Shown: positions 35,477 to 49,200, counted from the first letter of the stretch. The stretch is DNA of 64,000 nucleotides from Bryopsis sp. KO-2023 (GCA_030272585.1 BSYQ01000001.1:7564001-7628000), one strand, 5' to 3'. Made by a program: numbers and translations. The notes: generated by a model from the letters alone, not told the origin.

Positions 35477-35861
35477 CAGGGGAAAGAATAAACCATTCGG
35501 GGAAATTGTATGGGAAGGGGGAAAAAAAACCTTGATGATCAAGGTTTCTCTGCATACCTAATTCTATCCGATTCAGTGGAGGTCGATCGAGTATTTTCAG
35601 AGGAACAGGAAAAATGGAAATTACGTTGAAGTCGTACGAGACGTTGGGCGCCTCAAAACAGAAACGAGAAAACAACCCCCAAAGCGTCCACTGGACGCAA
35701 GTCGAAAACACGACGACGCACTTACCCCGAATCGCTCGCTATTGTACGGAACTCTATGGCGAATGTTCGACTATCGCTGTTTCGCCATCAGCGCTGGGCG
35801 CGCGGGTCTTGCGCGAGGGCTGTGTGGATTCGAAGGCACCTTCCAAAGCATGCTATGGCCC
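35477..35861. other. Short gap
   Basis: Separates the MscS gene start from the 3' end of the next leftward gene and likely holds the MscS promoter. An open plus-strand frame from 35614 is antisense to the neighbouring gene's end and has no motif. Confidence 0.4.
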
Positions 35862-37457
35862 TCAATTCAGATCTGAAATGACGCTTCCTGCGATGAGCAT
35901 ATCGACTGCAAATCTTACCATCGTATCTTGAAAAGATATGGATTGTGTTGTACTGTGTGGAACGATTTCGATGCACAGAGAATCTCCTACCTTTCGCGCC
36001 CTGTTCCCGTGTGTGTTGAGAAGCGCTCATGGTGTGCGGCTTCTTTTCATCGTTTTGAAGGCCTGAAATCAACATATTTCTCAGCCCAACCACAGAAACA
36101 CGATCCAATCACAGGGACTAACAATCGTCCCTAGTTGGCACTTACCGCAGTAGTCCATCTTGCGTTAAAAAACGCCCATGCCCGACCCACACCCTCCGGC
36201 CTGGCGGCCACCCTCACCCTCCACGGGCCTACATCTTTGACCGTGGCCCGGCTCAGGCCACGGTCTGACGCTTTGGGTGACCGCCTTTTGCTGTCCCCTC
36301 CCGGGGGCTGGTCACCCTATAACACAAACCCCACGCTCTTACTTGTGCCAAAAAGTCGTCATCTCTGAAGTCATTCCACTGGGTTTCTTTTTAGAATACA
36401 AGTTGTCCAAGCGTCGATAACCTCAAGTTTTCAAACACAAAACTTACACTGTCGCAAAGGAGCCCAGGAGCTGGCCCCGGGATCCTCAGGCTGGAGCTCC
36501 TGGATCCAACTGAAGAGCTCCGCCTCCATCTCCATCAGGTCGCGTTTTGCCTTGGCGACCTTGTGGGGAGGGGCGTTCGAGGCTCGGAGCTCCTCCTATT
36601 TTAGTGCACAGCCGACGTGATGGAATGCTTGGAGTTTCTCATGGCGCTGACAGCAGAAGTTTTCTCTCTCGCAGCTTGACATATTCACATCAGAACAGTT
36701 TTCGATGCTCCAGGCCAAACTCAAAGGACTCACCTGGTGCTCGAGGAGTCTCCCAATTCCTTTCAGGAAGCTCTCGATGATCTCCAAGGCACTCAGACCT
36801 GGAGCTTCAGCCTGAAGGCAGCGCAACAAATGACCCCCAATCAGCAACACCTTTCGAGATTTACACGCGCTGGGGCGCGCAGTGTTTACGCTACATTAGA
36901 ACAGGTTCTGATATGGGTCTATATATAGGTTCTGATGTAAATATTCGCAACATATCGCGAATATTTTGTTGTCGGGACTGGGCCCTCTTTTCGTTCACAG
37001 CTCGCCCGTGGCAACGGAACCGAACAGTATCACTGACGCACTCTTCCTCACTCTTCCGACTTTCCTGTTCTGTGCGTCGTAAGAGCGATACACAGCAGGT
37101 TCACGTTCTTGTGTTTTCTGATGGCCATCTGAAAGCGGGTTCGCCTTGCAAACAAACGTTCTCTTGACGCTCACCGAAGGCCGAACAGCTGAGTCTATCC
37201 AAAGGGTCTGTAAAGCGTGATACGAAGTGTTCGGATACCAGTTTTCTAACCTGAGGATCCTGCGGTGGTGGCTCCTGAGCGTCCGCTCGCTCCGTGGTGT
37301 CCCTTTGCTCGCTCGCGCCATCCCCTTTCTCGCTCTCGTCCTCTTTTTCAGAGGACGAGTCGCCCTCGACTGGACGGCTCCAGGGTGCTGTCACCACCCA
37401 CAGAACGCCAGAAAGGGTGGCGGACACGGCAAGGGCAGCAATCACTCTCCAGAACAT
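35862..37457 (-). CDS. Small single-pass membrane protein with two micro-exons
   Basis: Seven exons are proposed: 37251-37457, 36734-36811, 36448-36595, 36343-36362 (20 nt), 36146-36158 (13 nt), 35991-36062 and 35862-35887. They total 564 nt, exactly 188 codons, and every junction keeps frame. The protein begins with a signal-anchor-like helix (MFWRVIAALAVSATLSGVLW), then an acidic, Ser/Glu-rich linker, a helix (ALEIIESFLKGIGRLLEHQ), a coiled-coil-like stretch (KAKRDLMEMEAELFSWIQEL) and a polar tail ending SVISDLN. I recognise no family. The N-terminal anchor suggests an endomembrane or organelle-membrane protein facing the cytosol. The two tiny exons follow from phase and AG/GT sites and need transcript support. 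Confidence 0.6.
36175..36330. repeat. GC-rich palindromic block in an intron
   Basis: Lies in the intron between the two micro-exons. It has a perfect 10-bp inverted repeat (36239-36248 GACCGTGGCC with 36256-36265) and a perfect 8-bp one (36275-36282 GGGTGACC with 36310-36317). GC is far above the flanking DNA, so an inserted element or a structured intronic RNA is possible. Confidence 0.6.
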
Positions 37458-37610
37458 CTTCGCGCCAAGTCAAGAGGTAATCAGAAGTTCGTGCACGAGA
37501 ATGGTGGACCTGGGGTTTTATGCACCGAAAATGCGGTTACTAATTTCTGTGCACCACATCCGTCTTCTTGATGGTTCAAACAAAAATCGAAAAAATCATC
37601 ACACACACAC

Positions 37611-37651
<41 letters not shown>

Positions 37652-38812
37652 AGACACCCGAGGGCCACAACAAGCCAAACCAACCACCAAACAAGAGTGA
37701 GAAGAAGAAACAAAAGCACATCTCTGGTTCCCCGACAATGAGAAGTGAATCCAAATTCTTGAAGTGTTACAAAGCACACACACACTGAAGAGTTTTGTTG
37801 TGATAGAGAAATAAACACGAACTGGATGGATGCCAATGCTGATGGTGTTAATTAGATTTACAGAGCATCCGAAATATTTGGCATAATTAAGCACAAAAGA
37901 TGTCTGATTTTCTCCTAAAGGAGCCAGACTGGATAGCCCAAAAGCCCCTGGTGGCATCTCCTCTGGAACTTGCAAAATTGGAATGAAGGTTTGTGAAAGA
38001 GATTTTCTCAAAACGAGTTTGGATTGTAAACTGGGGTGGGTAAGATGTCCAAGGAGCAGCAAAACTTAGTCAGCTAATTCGTTGCAAATCTGGAAGGAGC
38101 AAGCCGCCGCCACTTTTTCAAACCCACTGCAGGGGCAGAACTGTGCTTGAGGTTGGGTTTCCTGGAAGATCCATTTTTTTCCCAGAAAGAAAAAAAGGTG
38201 ATTTGAAAAAAAGGTGATTTTGTGACTGTGTGTGTCTACCGCCGAGTGTGGGTGACTGACGGGGTGAACCCTTCCATTTCACATCAAAAAACGTCGCGCG
38301 TCCATTTCTTGAGAAGGAAAGAACATATCTCAACGAACGTCGGGGAAAGTGAGGGTTGGTGTTTTCGGTTTTTGCTAGCTTGTCAGAGCGTTTTCTTGAA
38401 GGGCGGAACGAGGGGCAGCATAAGCTCGTTGGAGGTAATCCGAGGTATTGAGAGAAGAGGGTGTGTCATTTTTTTGGTGGGGCGGATCCAACGTCAACGG
38501 AACTTCCCCTGGACTGCGCAGCACTCGGGAAAAAAGCGTGGAACAGCCTGCAACAGTTCGAAGGCTTTTTCCCCACACTTTTCGAAAGTCGTCTCAAGTG
38601 TCACCTAGGGCAGCCAAGAAATATATAAAAAAGACTGCACGTCGTCCAAAGTCGTTTCAGTTTGCGTTTGCCGTTCGAACACGTTTCGTGAGTTCTGTCG
38701 TTACTATAGAAATGTGCTCACTGTAATGATCCCCAACCCAGCGAGTTTTTTCTGGAAGAGTTTTGCGCAACGTTATTTTTGCAGCTGTTTGATTGGGGTG
38801 GATGTGGTGCAG
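37458..38812. other. Gap with GA microsatellite
   Basis: Holds a (GA)n tract and the divergent promoters of the micro-exon gene and the SAWADEE gene. Nothing else coding is supported. Confidence 0.5.
37615..37651. repeat. (GA)n microsatellite
   Basis: About 17 uninterrupted GA units. Confidence 0.95.
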
Positions 38813-41800
38813 ATGGTCTGGCGAGGATTGGAGGTGCTCTCTCACTCAGATGGTGCCTGGTATGATGTGGACTGTCGGAGATCCAGTGTGGTGCACACTC
38901 CAAAGGGTCTGAAAGTTCGAATTCGGTTCAGGTGAGTCTGACACCGATTTGGCATCTTTATCACACATACATTCGAAAGTAAAATTGTTCCAATCGAATC
39001 CAACCATTAACCAACCGCCTTGGGTTTTGTTTTCTAGTAACTTCCCGGCCGAGGACCAAGAATTCTTTAGTTTACCTGACTTGGATGCATGGTTCCGGTT
39101 ACGATCAAGGTGAGAACAATAAACTCAACCACCATGACCGCCTCCTTGTTGGATACTTGACCTTGGAGAATGAATATATTTATATGTTATAATAAAAGCA
39201 TTCGGTATGTGCCAACAGACCATGGGATGAGAATGCTTGTGGCGACATCAAGGCGGGAGCCAATATTTGTGCTTTCGCAGAATTTGATGCGGAGAATGAG
39301 AGCAAATGGTAGGAATAACTTCTTTGGCACTATTTGGATACATGTATGGGTGCAACGCAATTGTGAACAAGTTGGATAGTGATGATAAACATCAATATGA
39401 TAAGACTATTTATGGCAAAATTCTTTATATAGGATGGATGCGGTTGTTGAGGACGTGAGGAGAGTGGAACACTCCGAAGGTAGGTCCCAAATGCGAGAAA
39501 GAGACATCTATTTATTGTGAACTTGAAAATATAAGCCTTATCAAACATCGGGAAATGTTATGCCCAGATTTGAAGTGATCCATGTTTTTGATGGCTAGAT
39601 TCTTTTTTTTTTTCCTTTTGGAAATCGAGCACTTGCCAATTCTGCTTCTAGCCTAGTTGAAATTGGATACTTTCCAAACCTGGAAGTAAGTATGCCTTTG
39701 AACTTGTGAATTGATTGTGGTCATGGAGTTGACGCATTTCAACATGCAAAAATAAAAAATAAAAAGATATCCTTTGTCAACAGGATCGGAGTGTGGGTGC
39801 CAATTCAAGGTCAGATGGATCGAAACAAACCACCCCTTGGCACCCAACTGGAAGATCCTAGAACCTCGTTGGCTCAACATCAGCGCCATTTGCGCGATCC
39901 AGCATTCAGGGCGTCACCTGGCCCACCCTTTCATTATGAAATGGAAGAGAGAAATTATTCTTGGAACTGGGACCGAGGTCGTCAAAGCTCGGACGTCGAC
40001 GCGAGGAGCGAACACGGTGAGACGCCTATTGAATATTTGTATCTATTTCGTCTTCACTTACGTTTTCCGATAGTAGGCGTTATCTTTACCGTGACGGTTG
40101 GTCGTCGCGCGTCGGATCTCCGACGTCGAGCTTTGCAGTGCTTTATTTAAGATAAACTATTCGATTTCCCTTTTGTCCACAGTGTTTCTTCGTTATTTTT
40201 TCTTGAGTCCATAACTCGAGGAGCTCAGGCGTCGTGAATATGACCGGTATGAAATTTCCACCTGGTGTCCAGGCTGAGCCTTGGGGAGAAGAGAGTGCTT
40301 CGACTTGTGGAGTGAGTGAGCTGCGGCACAAAAAACATGGAGCAAGGACTTGCAAAGCTGACAATGAAAACGGGCAATCCAAGGAGCTAATAATCCACAA
40401 TAATTGCACACCCAGCGCAAGCTTTACCCATTATGGAGATTCCAAGAGGCCAGCCGATGCGATCGATCTTGAAAAAAACGGAGATGGAAATTGCACTGCC
40501 ATCGTTTTGTATGGGGAGAAGGGTCCTGATATCGGTTCGAATCCGAGGAGAGCTAGGAGGAGGTCTTTGGTCAGTCCACCAGCAAGCCCGTGTCCTTTGC
40601 GAGATAACGAGTCTGTCCTAGGAGAGGGGAGCATGCGATGGGGATTTGTGGCGTGTGCGAGAATGATGACTTTGGATGAGATCAGGATGGAAAAGAAGCA
40701 CAACTGGAAGAAGAGGTCGGTCAGGACGCCCTCCAGTAAACCGCCAGTCACTCCTTGCGGCTCGATGGAAAGCTCCGACGGCCATCAATCAGATATCATG
40801 GAAGAAAAGCCTAGTCAAGGCTCGCATGGTATTGCAATGACCACCAGGAATCTTTAGCAGGATGCATATTTCTTCGATGGAATTGTAGATTCCCAGGAAT
40901 TTCTGGAGATCCTTGAAATTTTGATGTGTATGTACATACTGAAGTTTCCCTTGTGGGGAAAATAAGCACCGATGAAAGGTCGATGTCCTCTTTTTTTTAG
41001 TCGCTTTGTCCCTTGTGTCTAAATTTAGGTAAGGGACTAAAGAGAAAAGCACACCATGATGATGAGGAGATGAACTCTCCAAAGAGGGCCTTGGTCACCG
41101 CCACGAGCGGCCAGAACGACAAGAGCATCGTCCTTAGAAAAAGCAATGCGGAGGAGAAGGCTTCTACTCAAAGAGAGCATGAAACCAATAATACTCGGGG
41201 GGAATCCTCCCCAAACAGGAGTGATGTGGGAGATGAAGCTGGGGGCGAAGTGCTTGAACCAGTTAGTGAGGTTCTGGAAGCTGAAAGCCATGATGATCCG
41301 AGCGAGACACCGATGAAAATAGCCCAGAATGTTGGAGGGAAGTGTCGAGACGATTGTGAAGCACCCGAGCGGATGGACACAGGGAAACAAATGGCCGAAG
41401 ATGTTGCGAATGTGGAAGGTCATCTACCAACTCATTTGCCGACTCAGGTGACCCTTTCTGAAGCATGTCTCTGCACAATCGTCAGTAAATATACAAGCCA
41501 TGCTGTCTTCTGTTTCCAGGAAAAGAACCATCTAATCAGGATGGTGGCTGCTGACTCGTTGCAGGTGAAAGAGGAAGATGAGAAGATTCTAAATCATGAT
41601 TTCTTTCTGATCGAGGGAGGGGAGAGTGACCCCGACGATGAAGTTGTGTTGGTGATGGATGGGTCGGTTAAAGTTTCTATGGAGGAGGACACGGTAGCAC
41701 CCCCATCAGGTTCCTCAGGCACCAAAGCAGATGTATGGAATGGGCTAGAAAGCATCATCGGGATGCACTCGCAAGGCTGTGTTGATGTCGACCCTTGTAT

Positions 41801-41960
41801 TCCGAAACCCGTGGGGCTGTCTGTGACTTCGCAACCAGAAAATGTAGAAACGTACAAGGGGCTTGAGGTTCTCTGTGCAGCGGCTTTCTCCCGTTCATTA
41901 AAAAGTGACATCACGCTTCCTCCAATGCAGAGATACAAACGATGTGCAAAGCAGATGTGA
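38813..41960 (+). CDS. SAWADEE-domain chromatin protein
   Basis: The domain is assembled from five exons: 38813-38931, 39038-39109, 39219-39308, 39433-39479 and 39784-40016, together 561 nt and in frame. Motifs in order are WRGLEVLSHSDGAWYDVDC, LDAWFRLRSR, GDIKAGANICAFAEFDAENE, WMDAVVEDVRRVEH and CGCQFKVRW, matching the zinc-binding, methyl-lysine-reading SAWADEE fold of plant SHH1. SHH1-type proteins read H3K9 methylation and recruit small-RNA machinery to silent chromatin. No homeodomain is visible upstream. Downstream exons at about 40222-40828 and 41029-41960 encode a long hydrophilic tail. The junction from 40016 into 40222 is unresolved because the frames do not match, so an exon or donor there is wrong. 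A 72-nt stretch at 41448-41519 has GT-AG ends and is in frame, so it could be a retained intron. Confidence 0.75.
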
Positions 41961-43200
41961 TTGGACTGCGATCGATCCAATCGGCTGACAAGAAAAATAG
42001 ATAAAGAAAGCACACCATCTGAGCCGGCGGCTGTGGGTCGGGGTGTTTTTCTTTTCTTACTTGACAAGTTTTGCTTTTCAATTCAATTGGGAGGGAGAGG
42101 TGCGGGGAGTGGGTGGGTCTGTGCACTGTGAAGGGGTTCTGTTTTGGGGGCAAGTTTTTAGGCAATTGGAAATTCCTGTACAAGTAGTGCATGTAGCAAA
42201 TCTGTCCATTGAAGAAGTGGTTTGATTGAGGTATCAACTTATTCTGAGCCTGCTGACAGACAGGTTGAACACACCAGAAGGGGTGGTGCATTCAACCGAT
42301 AGGTCAGCAAGTGCTTAATTGAGGTGGCCACAGGGAAAAAGCAGTGCCACTGTGCATCTTTGCTGGGATTTGGCCATGCCTGAGGAATATACATTTTCTC
42401 CAAGAATCAATGGGACTTGCGGAATCGCATAAATATCTATATTTATCCAAGACGAACAAAAAAAAAGACTAAAAGACTTCGTTGAAGTTAAGAAACACAA
42501 TACTCCAGGAGCTTTAAAGGATTGTCAGTGTCACACCGTGGCTGCTGTCCGTTCTCAAGGAAGAGGCCAAAGGAAAAAAAACGTAACTGCCCATCTCAAG
42601 ACAGAAACCAAACAGGAGGTAGAGAAGAGGTTCGACAAGTCTAGTTTGCAATGTGTGGATGCGATGTTACCGTTTCTGTTCGATAACTTTGTTGCACTGG
42701 TAAAACAGGGACGAAATATACCCCCCAATCCATGGTCACCTTGCCAACTACCTCACACATGGTACTGTGATGTCAATGGCCACTCAGGCCCAAAAACGAA
42801 AGTGGCTGTGAAGCAAAGCCAACATCAGTCAGAAAGAAATGCTTCTGAGCGTTCCAACAAGGAAACAAATTTCCAGTAATCAAAATTTATGGCATCCGAA
42901 CATCCATTTATCCCCTTCATGTGTTCCTTCAGACTTCTTTCCATTTCTTGCCGTTTCTCCCAAAAACCCACCCAAAACTTCTTTGTCTTGCACTACAGCC
43001 AACCACCGATCCCCTCGAAAGCACCACCCCTCTTTTCCCATCAATTCGAACCCCCCCAAATAAAGCCCTCCCTCTGAAAGCCCGCTTTCGCGGTAAAAGC
43101 ACCATCATTTGCACCAACACTCTCTCTTTCTCTCAGAATAAAACAGTTATTTGGATCACATGATTGAAGTCTCTCTCTCTCTCCGGGCATCGACATGTTT
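41961..43200. other. Gap between convergent genes
   Basis: Holds the 3' flanks of the SAWADEE and Tudor-SN genes. A GTG-started frame at 42538-42879 has no motif. Nothing else supported. Confidence 0.5.
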
Positions 43201-46200
43201 TCAGCGACGGCCTCTGACGGGCATGTTGTCCATATCATCATCAGAATCACCTGATGCACAAGAAAAAACCACCACAATCAGATAATCAGAAACCCCTCGA
43301 GTGTGTCCTTCAGGAGACCATGACTGCCAATAACATCCATTTATGAAAAGCATCCAATTATATATATATATAATTATTATAATTATATTATTATATTATT
43401 TCTATTAGGTTTGATAAAAATGTAACTGGCTATTCCAAAAAATTTGAAGATTTCTCGATAAAGACTCAACACAGATGGATCCACGAGCTGGGGCTTGCTG
43501 CAGCAAACATATCATTGGCTGGTTGCATTGATTTCTGTGTTTCATTTCTTATCATTTTCTTTTCTGTGTCCACCTGGATCGCCGTAAACGAAGATTCCTC
43601 TGTGCTGCTTTCTGGCGACGGACTCGTGCTCTTCGTATTTCTCGGTCGCAGCTCTGTAGTGTGGATTTCGGATGGTGGAAAGCACAGGCAACCGTGCAAA
43701 GCCAGCTGCAAGCAAAAAAGGAAGAGCACCCGTTGCCATCAACACCCGCACACACCAGAGAGGGAAAGTTGCACAGACAAAAACGCAATGAATGTTTTAA
43801 CCGACACAATCCTAAGATGAGCACCACTAGAGACATGCATAAATGTAAGGCATGGTGTTCTCACATTCCAGCATCTGCGCATTGATATCCTTGTCCTCTC
43901 CATGATTGGACAGTACGACGTGGCATTTGGGGTTGATTGTTCGTGGATGCTTGGCGGTTCCCCAGGCAGGCTTCTCCTTCAGCACCACAGTGGCCTTCAT
44001 TTTCTTGCCACCCCCCACCAGAGAGCTCAGCTGACCGGCGGAGTCGTAAGCATACTCCTCCCCTTTTTCCAAGCTTGGCACCTTGATGGGGACACAGCAA
44101 AAGCAAAAAGAAATTTTAAAATGATGAACTCGCTGAAGACTGATGAACTGTGCGGTGTGCAGTCACCTGACGCCTGGGCTGGTTCAGATTTCAACTATGG
44201 CAAAACCTTCAAGAGGGTTGGTTGCAGATGATGATGAGAGTATGGACCATTTTCTTTAGGGAGGTGTTCATTGCAAGTCTGACGGCGTAATTTCGCTTTG
44301 CTGGTGCTGGTGCTGTGTTTTGTCGACCTTTCCAAACGCAGCAAATGCATGTGGCTGCATAACAATGAGGATAAAGGGTTGCACCTTGATGTACGCAAGT
44401 TGCCAAAGGTGAGCTTGAGGAGGAGGAGGTGCGAGGGAGGGATCCATCGGCCTCACACGCTCAGCGGGAAGTTGCTCTGAATTTCCGTAATCCGTGAAGT
44501 AAACGTCAACCTTGTCCCCCCGATTTCCCTGGACATAGCCTCGATACCACAAGTCGTCCAGCGTGAATTTGGCAACGCACGCGCTTCCCTTTGGTGGAGG
44601 CTACAAAACCACCGAAACTCATCCTCAGCATCTCAGCGAAAAAAAACAACCAAATCAGCCAGCAGTTGCTCTGAACAAACACTGTGCCTCAATGAGCGCT
44701 GTGCATTAAAAACCATAGTTTACAGAAGAGGAAAGTTTCCCCCAACCCGTCGGGGTCTCCACTCACCGCACCCAGCTTGGCCTCTGTGACTGCTGGATCC
44801 TTGAGCTGCTCGGTGATCGACTCGATTTTCGAGTCTTCACCAAGAATTTGCACATAGAAGCTGTTGCCATCCACGACTTCAGTGACAGTCACATTTGGCA
44901 CCACCTGAGGCTCAAACTTGGCCGTTGACGCCGCACTGCCATTAGCATCTTCAACCGCGGCTTCCTCCACGTGGTGTTGCCAAATCTAACACACTCACAA
45001 CAGCTTCAATTTCTATTCTATGGGCAATAAAGCAGATATCAGACGAAACATGCCTTTATCTCAAAATCTGGGGCATGAATTCATTGATCAGCAGTTGAGA
45101 AAACCTCCCAAACCTCCTATCTAATATCCCACACCTTCAAATTCTTCTCCTTGGCTAACTTTTGGGCCATCACCAATTGTTGCCCGCCAGGCTTTCCAGA
45201 GTCATAGAACTCATGCAATTTAGCGAGTCCGTTCTCGATCAAACCCAAACTCAAATCAAAAGGCCTGGGACCAGGGACGGTGAGAGTTCCAAGGAACGTT
45301 CCACCCTTGTTCATCGTTTCAACCACAATCTCGACATCCCGTTGGTTGACGTGCTCCCTGGTGAACACCACGGCTTCATCTCCATAAGGCTCACCCTACA
45401 CACAAAAGCAAATGGATGGTGCGTTAACACTTTTCCAGACTTCCGTGACAATTCTTGGCTATAGGACCACCAGAAACTGCAAGTGTCCTTGTTTTCGCCC
45501 AGAGTATACCAAAAAAAGTTTATTTGTTGTGGTTCTGTCGATTTCAGAGGGAACAGAACATGCACATCTATGTTTCCGAGCATTGGAGGCTTCCTTGCAG
45601 AATGGATTCCCCACCTTTGTGGCAGCTTGACCGTCACGAGCGGGGGAAGCCCTTTGTGGTGTGACGATCCCAGACGGCGAAAATGCGATGGTTACGTTTT
45701 CTTTGGGGACGTAAATCTTCAGCTTTTGAGCACTGAGAACATACTCCACAGTTCCTTTGACTTTGCCAGCCCTCTGCAAGAATGCAAGGTAACCCTGGGC
45801 ACGTGCAATAAACCGGGCCCTGACAAAAGCAATCACACAGTCATACCCTGCCCAGCCGCTCCACACACAAAACCTTGCCCAGCACACGGAAATCTGCCGA
45901 TGTACATTTCTCGTTTCCTAACAGTGTTAAAAAAAAACACACACACACTTTTTTCTTTTCACATTTTTTTTTTTGAAATTGACTCACCGCTTTTGTTCCC
46001 CAGGTGCTGGTGCTGACACATCATTGTGTCTATGTACAGGTGCCGCCTTCCCACAGTGCATGCCCTTTTTCTCCTCTCTGGACTTGACTTCCAGATCAGA
46101 CAGCGCTTCATAAATCGAACTCCTCTCTTCGTCGCTGTTGTGTCTGACCAGAGTCGCCCAGCCATTTGCCACCACTCGCTCAGCAAGATTGATGTCCCCT

Positions 46201-49200
46201 CCCTTGCCTTTGAGAATCACGTTTCCAAAAGCAAGAACTTGGCGTTCTGGAGGCACCACCATACCTGCCGACACACCCACCCACGAAAGTTACGTTACGT
46301 CGACGAATTGTTGGACTTGGAGATGGATATACAGACACACGCAACATTTCTATCCTATTTAGACTTTTCAAAATGTGCATGCCTCCGTACTGGAATCCAC
46401 CCTATTAAAAAACTGCCATACATCTCATGCACTTCTTTTCCACTTGCACTCAGGTTGGGTTTTCTCGACCGGCTTTGTGGGGTTTTTCTCCTTTTTTTTT
46501 TGTTTTTTACCAGGCGCTGGTGTGATTTTTCGGGTGTATTCCATTTGGACCTGGACGTCCTTCCCGATGGCCAGCTTTCGCAGATGCTCCCTTGCATCCA
46601 CTGCCCAATCAGCTGCTGGGTTACTGGGATTACCCATTTTTGGAGCTCTCAAACTGACACACACACACATACACTCCATTTGTTGAATAAATATCGAATT
46701 ACACCAAATCACTATCGCTCATCCTATCCAGAAGCATCACTGTTTCAAATTCCGACTACTCTAATTATCTACAATGAATGAGTTGCAAAAACTTTCAACA
46801 TCAAGGCTCTCTCTGTATTGACCGTGTTTATTTGACCAGGTTCAACGTGGTTCAAATTCACAACTCCACTTTTTGAAACAACATACAACCCCGTACCTCG
46901 AAAGCTGAACTCTCCTCTCGGTCCTGCTCTCCTTGTCCAACACCACGACCGTATCTCCACTCACAACGTCGACTACCTTCCCAGTGAACTGATCACTGAG
47001 TTTCGCGGAGTTTGTAGCCGCCGGCACGTAGTTTGACCACATGCCCCGCTTTTCCTGCTTGGCAGTTCGCTCCAGCTCCCTAAGTTTGGTGGAGCCGGCA
47101 GTCACCCCCCTATCGAAGACCTGGAACCATAGAGGCACCAAAATTTGGTTGAGGAATGGCAGCAAAACGGAAACGAACGATTTGATGCCAAAATCAAAAT
47201 CCTCGATTGATGTCTATTCATATCAAGGTTGAAAAGAAATTCCTAAAATCGAAATCCTTGATTGATGTTGATTGCTATGGATTTATATAAAATAAAAAAT
47301 CCCCAGCAAGGAAAATCGAACTCTCACGTCAAGCAGAGTAATACTCTGACATAAAAAAACCCCGGCAATGTTGCTATCTTTGTTTCCGCCCGAAATAGGT
47401 GTTTCTTAAATTCCAAAAGAGTTACTGGTGCATGATTCAGGTGCCCCTTTGCCCCTTTCCCCCAACAAAAAAAACGAAAAAAGGAGACGACAAGTGTCCA
47501 CAAATGATATCTGATTCTGCACGATGAGAATTTATTTTGTGGTATCTGGTTGCATTCCTAAAAACGTATTCCTTCCATTTTCTCACTCTTTGTCTCGTAA
47601 GTGAAAATGCATACCTTCGCAAAGCCGTTTTTCAACAGCTCTTGCCCCAAGTCCTTGGGTTCTTCACCATCGGGATAATACACTGTTGCCGACAAGTTTT
47701 CATATTTGTCCAAATCTTGCAACACGATTCTCACTTCCCTGATCGAGCACAGAATTTACCATCAAAAGATGCTCAAAAAAAGTGAAACGCAGCCCCCAGA
47801 ACAAAAACTTCCAATCGGCATGTATTGGTTGCACCAAAACTGATGTCAGTAAAAGCGAGGTAGGGATTTCCATTGAGCATCCATAGGGCACCTGTTCAGG
47901 GCATGCTTTTCCGAAAAGTGTTTGGATTGAAGAAAGAACGGTTCCGGAGCTTCCGCTCCGTTTTCTGCTCGCGCTCGACCCTTGGGCGCCATCACCCCAG
48001 CAACATATACAACTACAGAATTGAAACTGTCCAGCAGCGTCACCCGGAGCAGCCCAGCATTCAAAACCTGCTCCACAATTCCGGTGACGGGCTTTCCACG
48101 GCCGACATCTTCCAGAAGATCCTTGCCAGTGTAGGCTGTGAACCAGACACCCCCAGGGCAAACTCACTTTTCATTATTTTGCTTGGAAAAGCTTGGTTTT
48201 ATCCAGTTTCTGCATGTTCCGTCGGGTTAATGTATGGCGATCCAATGACTTTTGTGTGAGTGAGAAGAAAGTAGGGGGAGGGGTTGAATTCAAGAATAAA
48301 CTGGAGTTAAAACCACACCAATCGCTGGTCGATTTGTACAATTGCATATTTGATCAATACTTACATCCCTCTGGAGGCAAGTCCCTCACAGCTGTCTCTA
48401 TCGCAATTTCATCCTGTGAAAACAAATGTAGACACATGAAAAATTGACCCCCAATAGCTTGGGCATGTACAAAAGCCATCGAGCATTCCCATGAAGAGAG
48501 AAAAAACATGTGTTTTTCTCCATGTTTACCTTGCTCCAGACCCCGAGTTCTTTCGACTCAGCAGCAGCTTGCTCTTTTTCCAGCTCATCAAAGTATGGAC
48601 TCCTCGTGGTTCCCACAGGGTTCACCTTCACCAATCAACACCTCTCCTTTTTCAAGACTTCTTTCCCCTGGGTCTATGGACTTTCACGACCGAATCTAGC
48701 CACAGAAAGACACAACAACAGGAGCGCAGTCATACCTTCGACCATCCCGCAGACACCACCGATAACGCCAGGTTCTCTTTCCCAAGGAAAACGGAACCGA
48801 ACTCACGGTTGCCGAGCTGCTCCACCTTGTAGTCAGTACGAAAGACGCAACTCTGGAATGAAACAGAAAATCAATGAGCGGTCGATGATAAGTCGGATCT
48901 TGACATGCGTGTACATGCCCTCACCACCGAGAAGCGTATCCGGTCGATAGACAACGTTCCCGCACCTGTCCGATACACTTTTTCCTCAGAAATTCTCTAG
49001 ATTCCCAGGCGAACGGCTCATCCTTCGTGGTTCCGTCGCGACGTCCCTGCGTGAAAGCACACAACACCAATCACTTCGCGCGTTCCACACCTCGGGCCGT
49101 ACTGACGAAACTGACGCAAAATAAATCTGGAGCGTTCGCAAGATCACGCCAGCTCGCGGTGTCGATTGGGAACTCGAACGTAGGACTCACCATGCGCGGA

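Noticed and set aside
39655-39691. Short exon candidate after TTCTAG in the SAWADEE gene
   Set aside because: Including it breaks the CGCQFKVRW frame. Splicing 39479 directly to 39784 keeps the domain.
40193-40420. Minus-strand Cys/His-rich frame resembling a zinc finger (CNYCG, HCQLC)
   Set aside because: It is antisense to the SAWADEE gene's coding tail, lacks consistent ligand spacing, and has no splice-supported neighbours.
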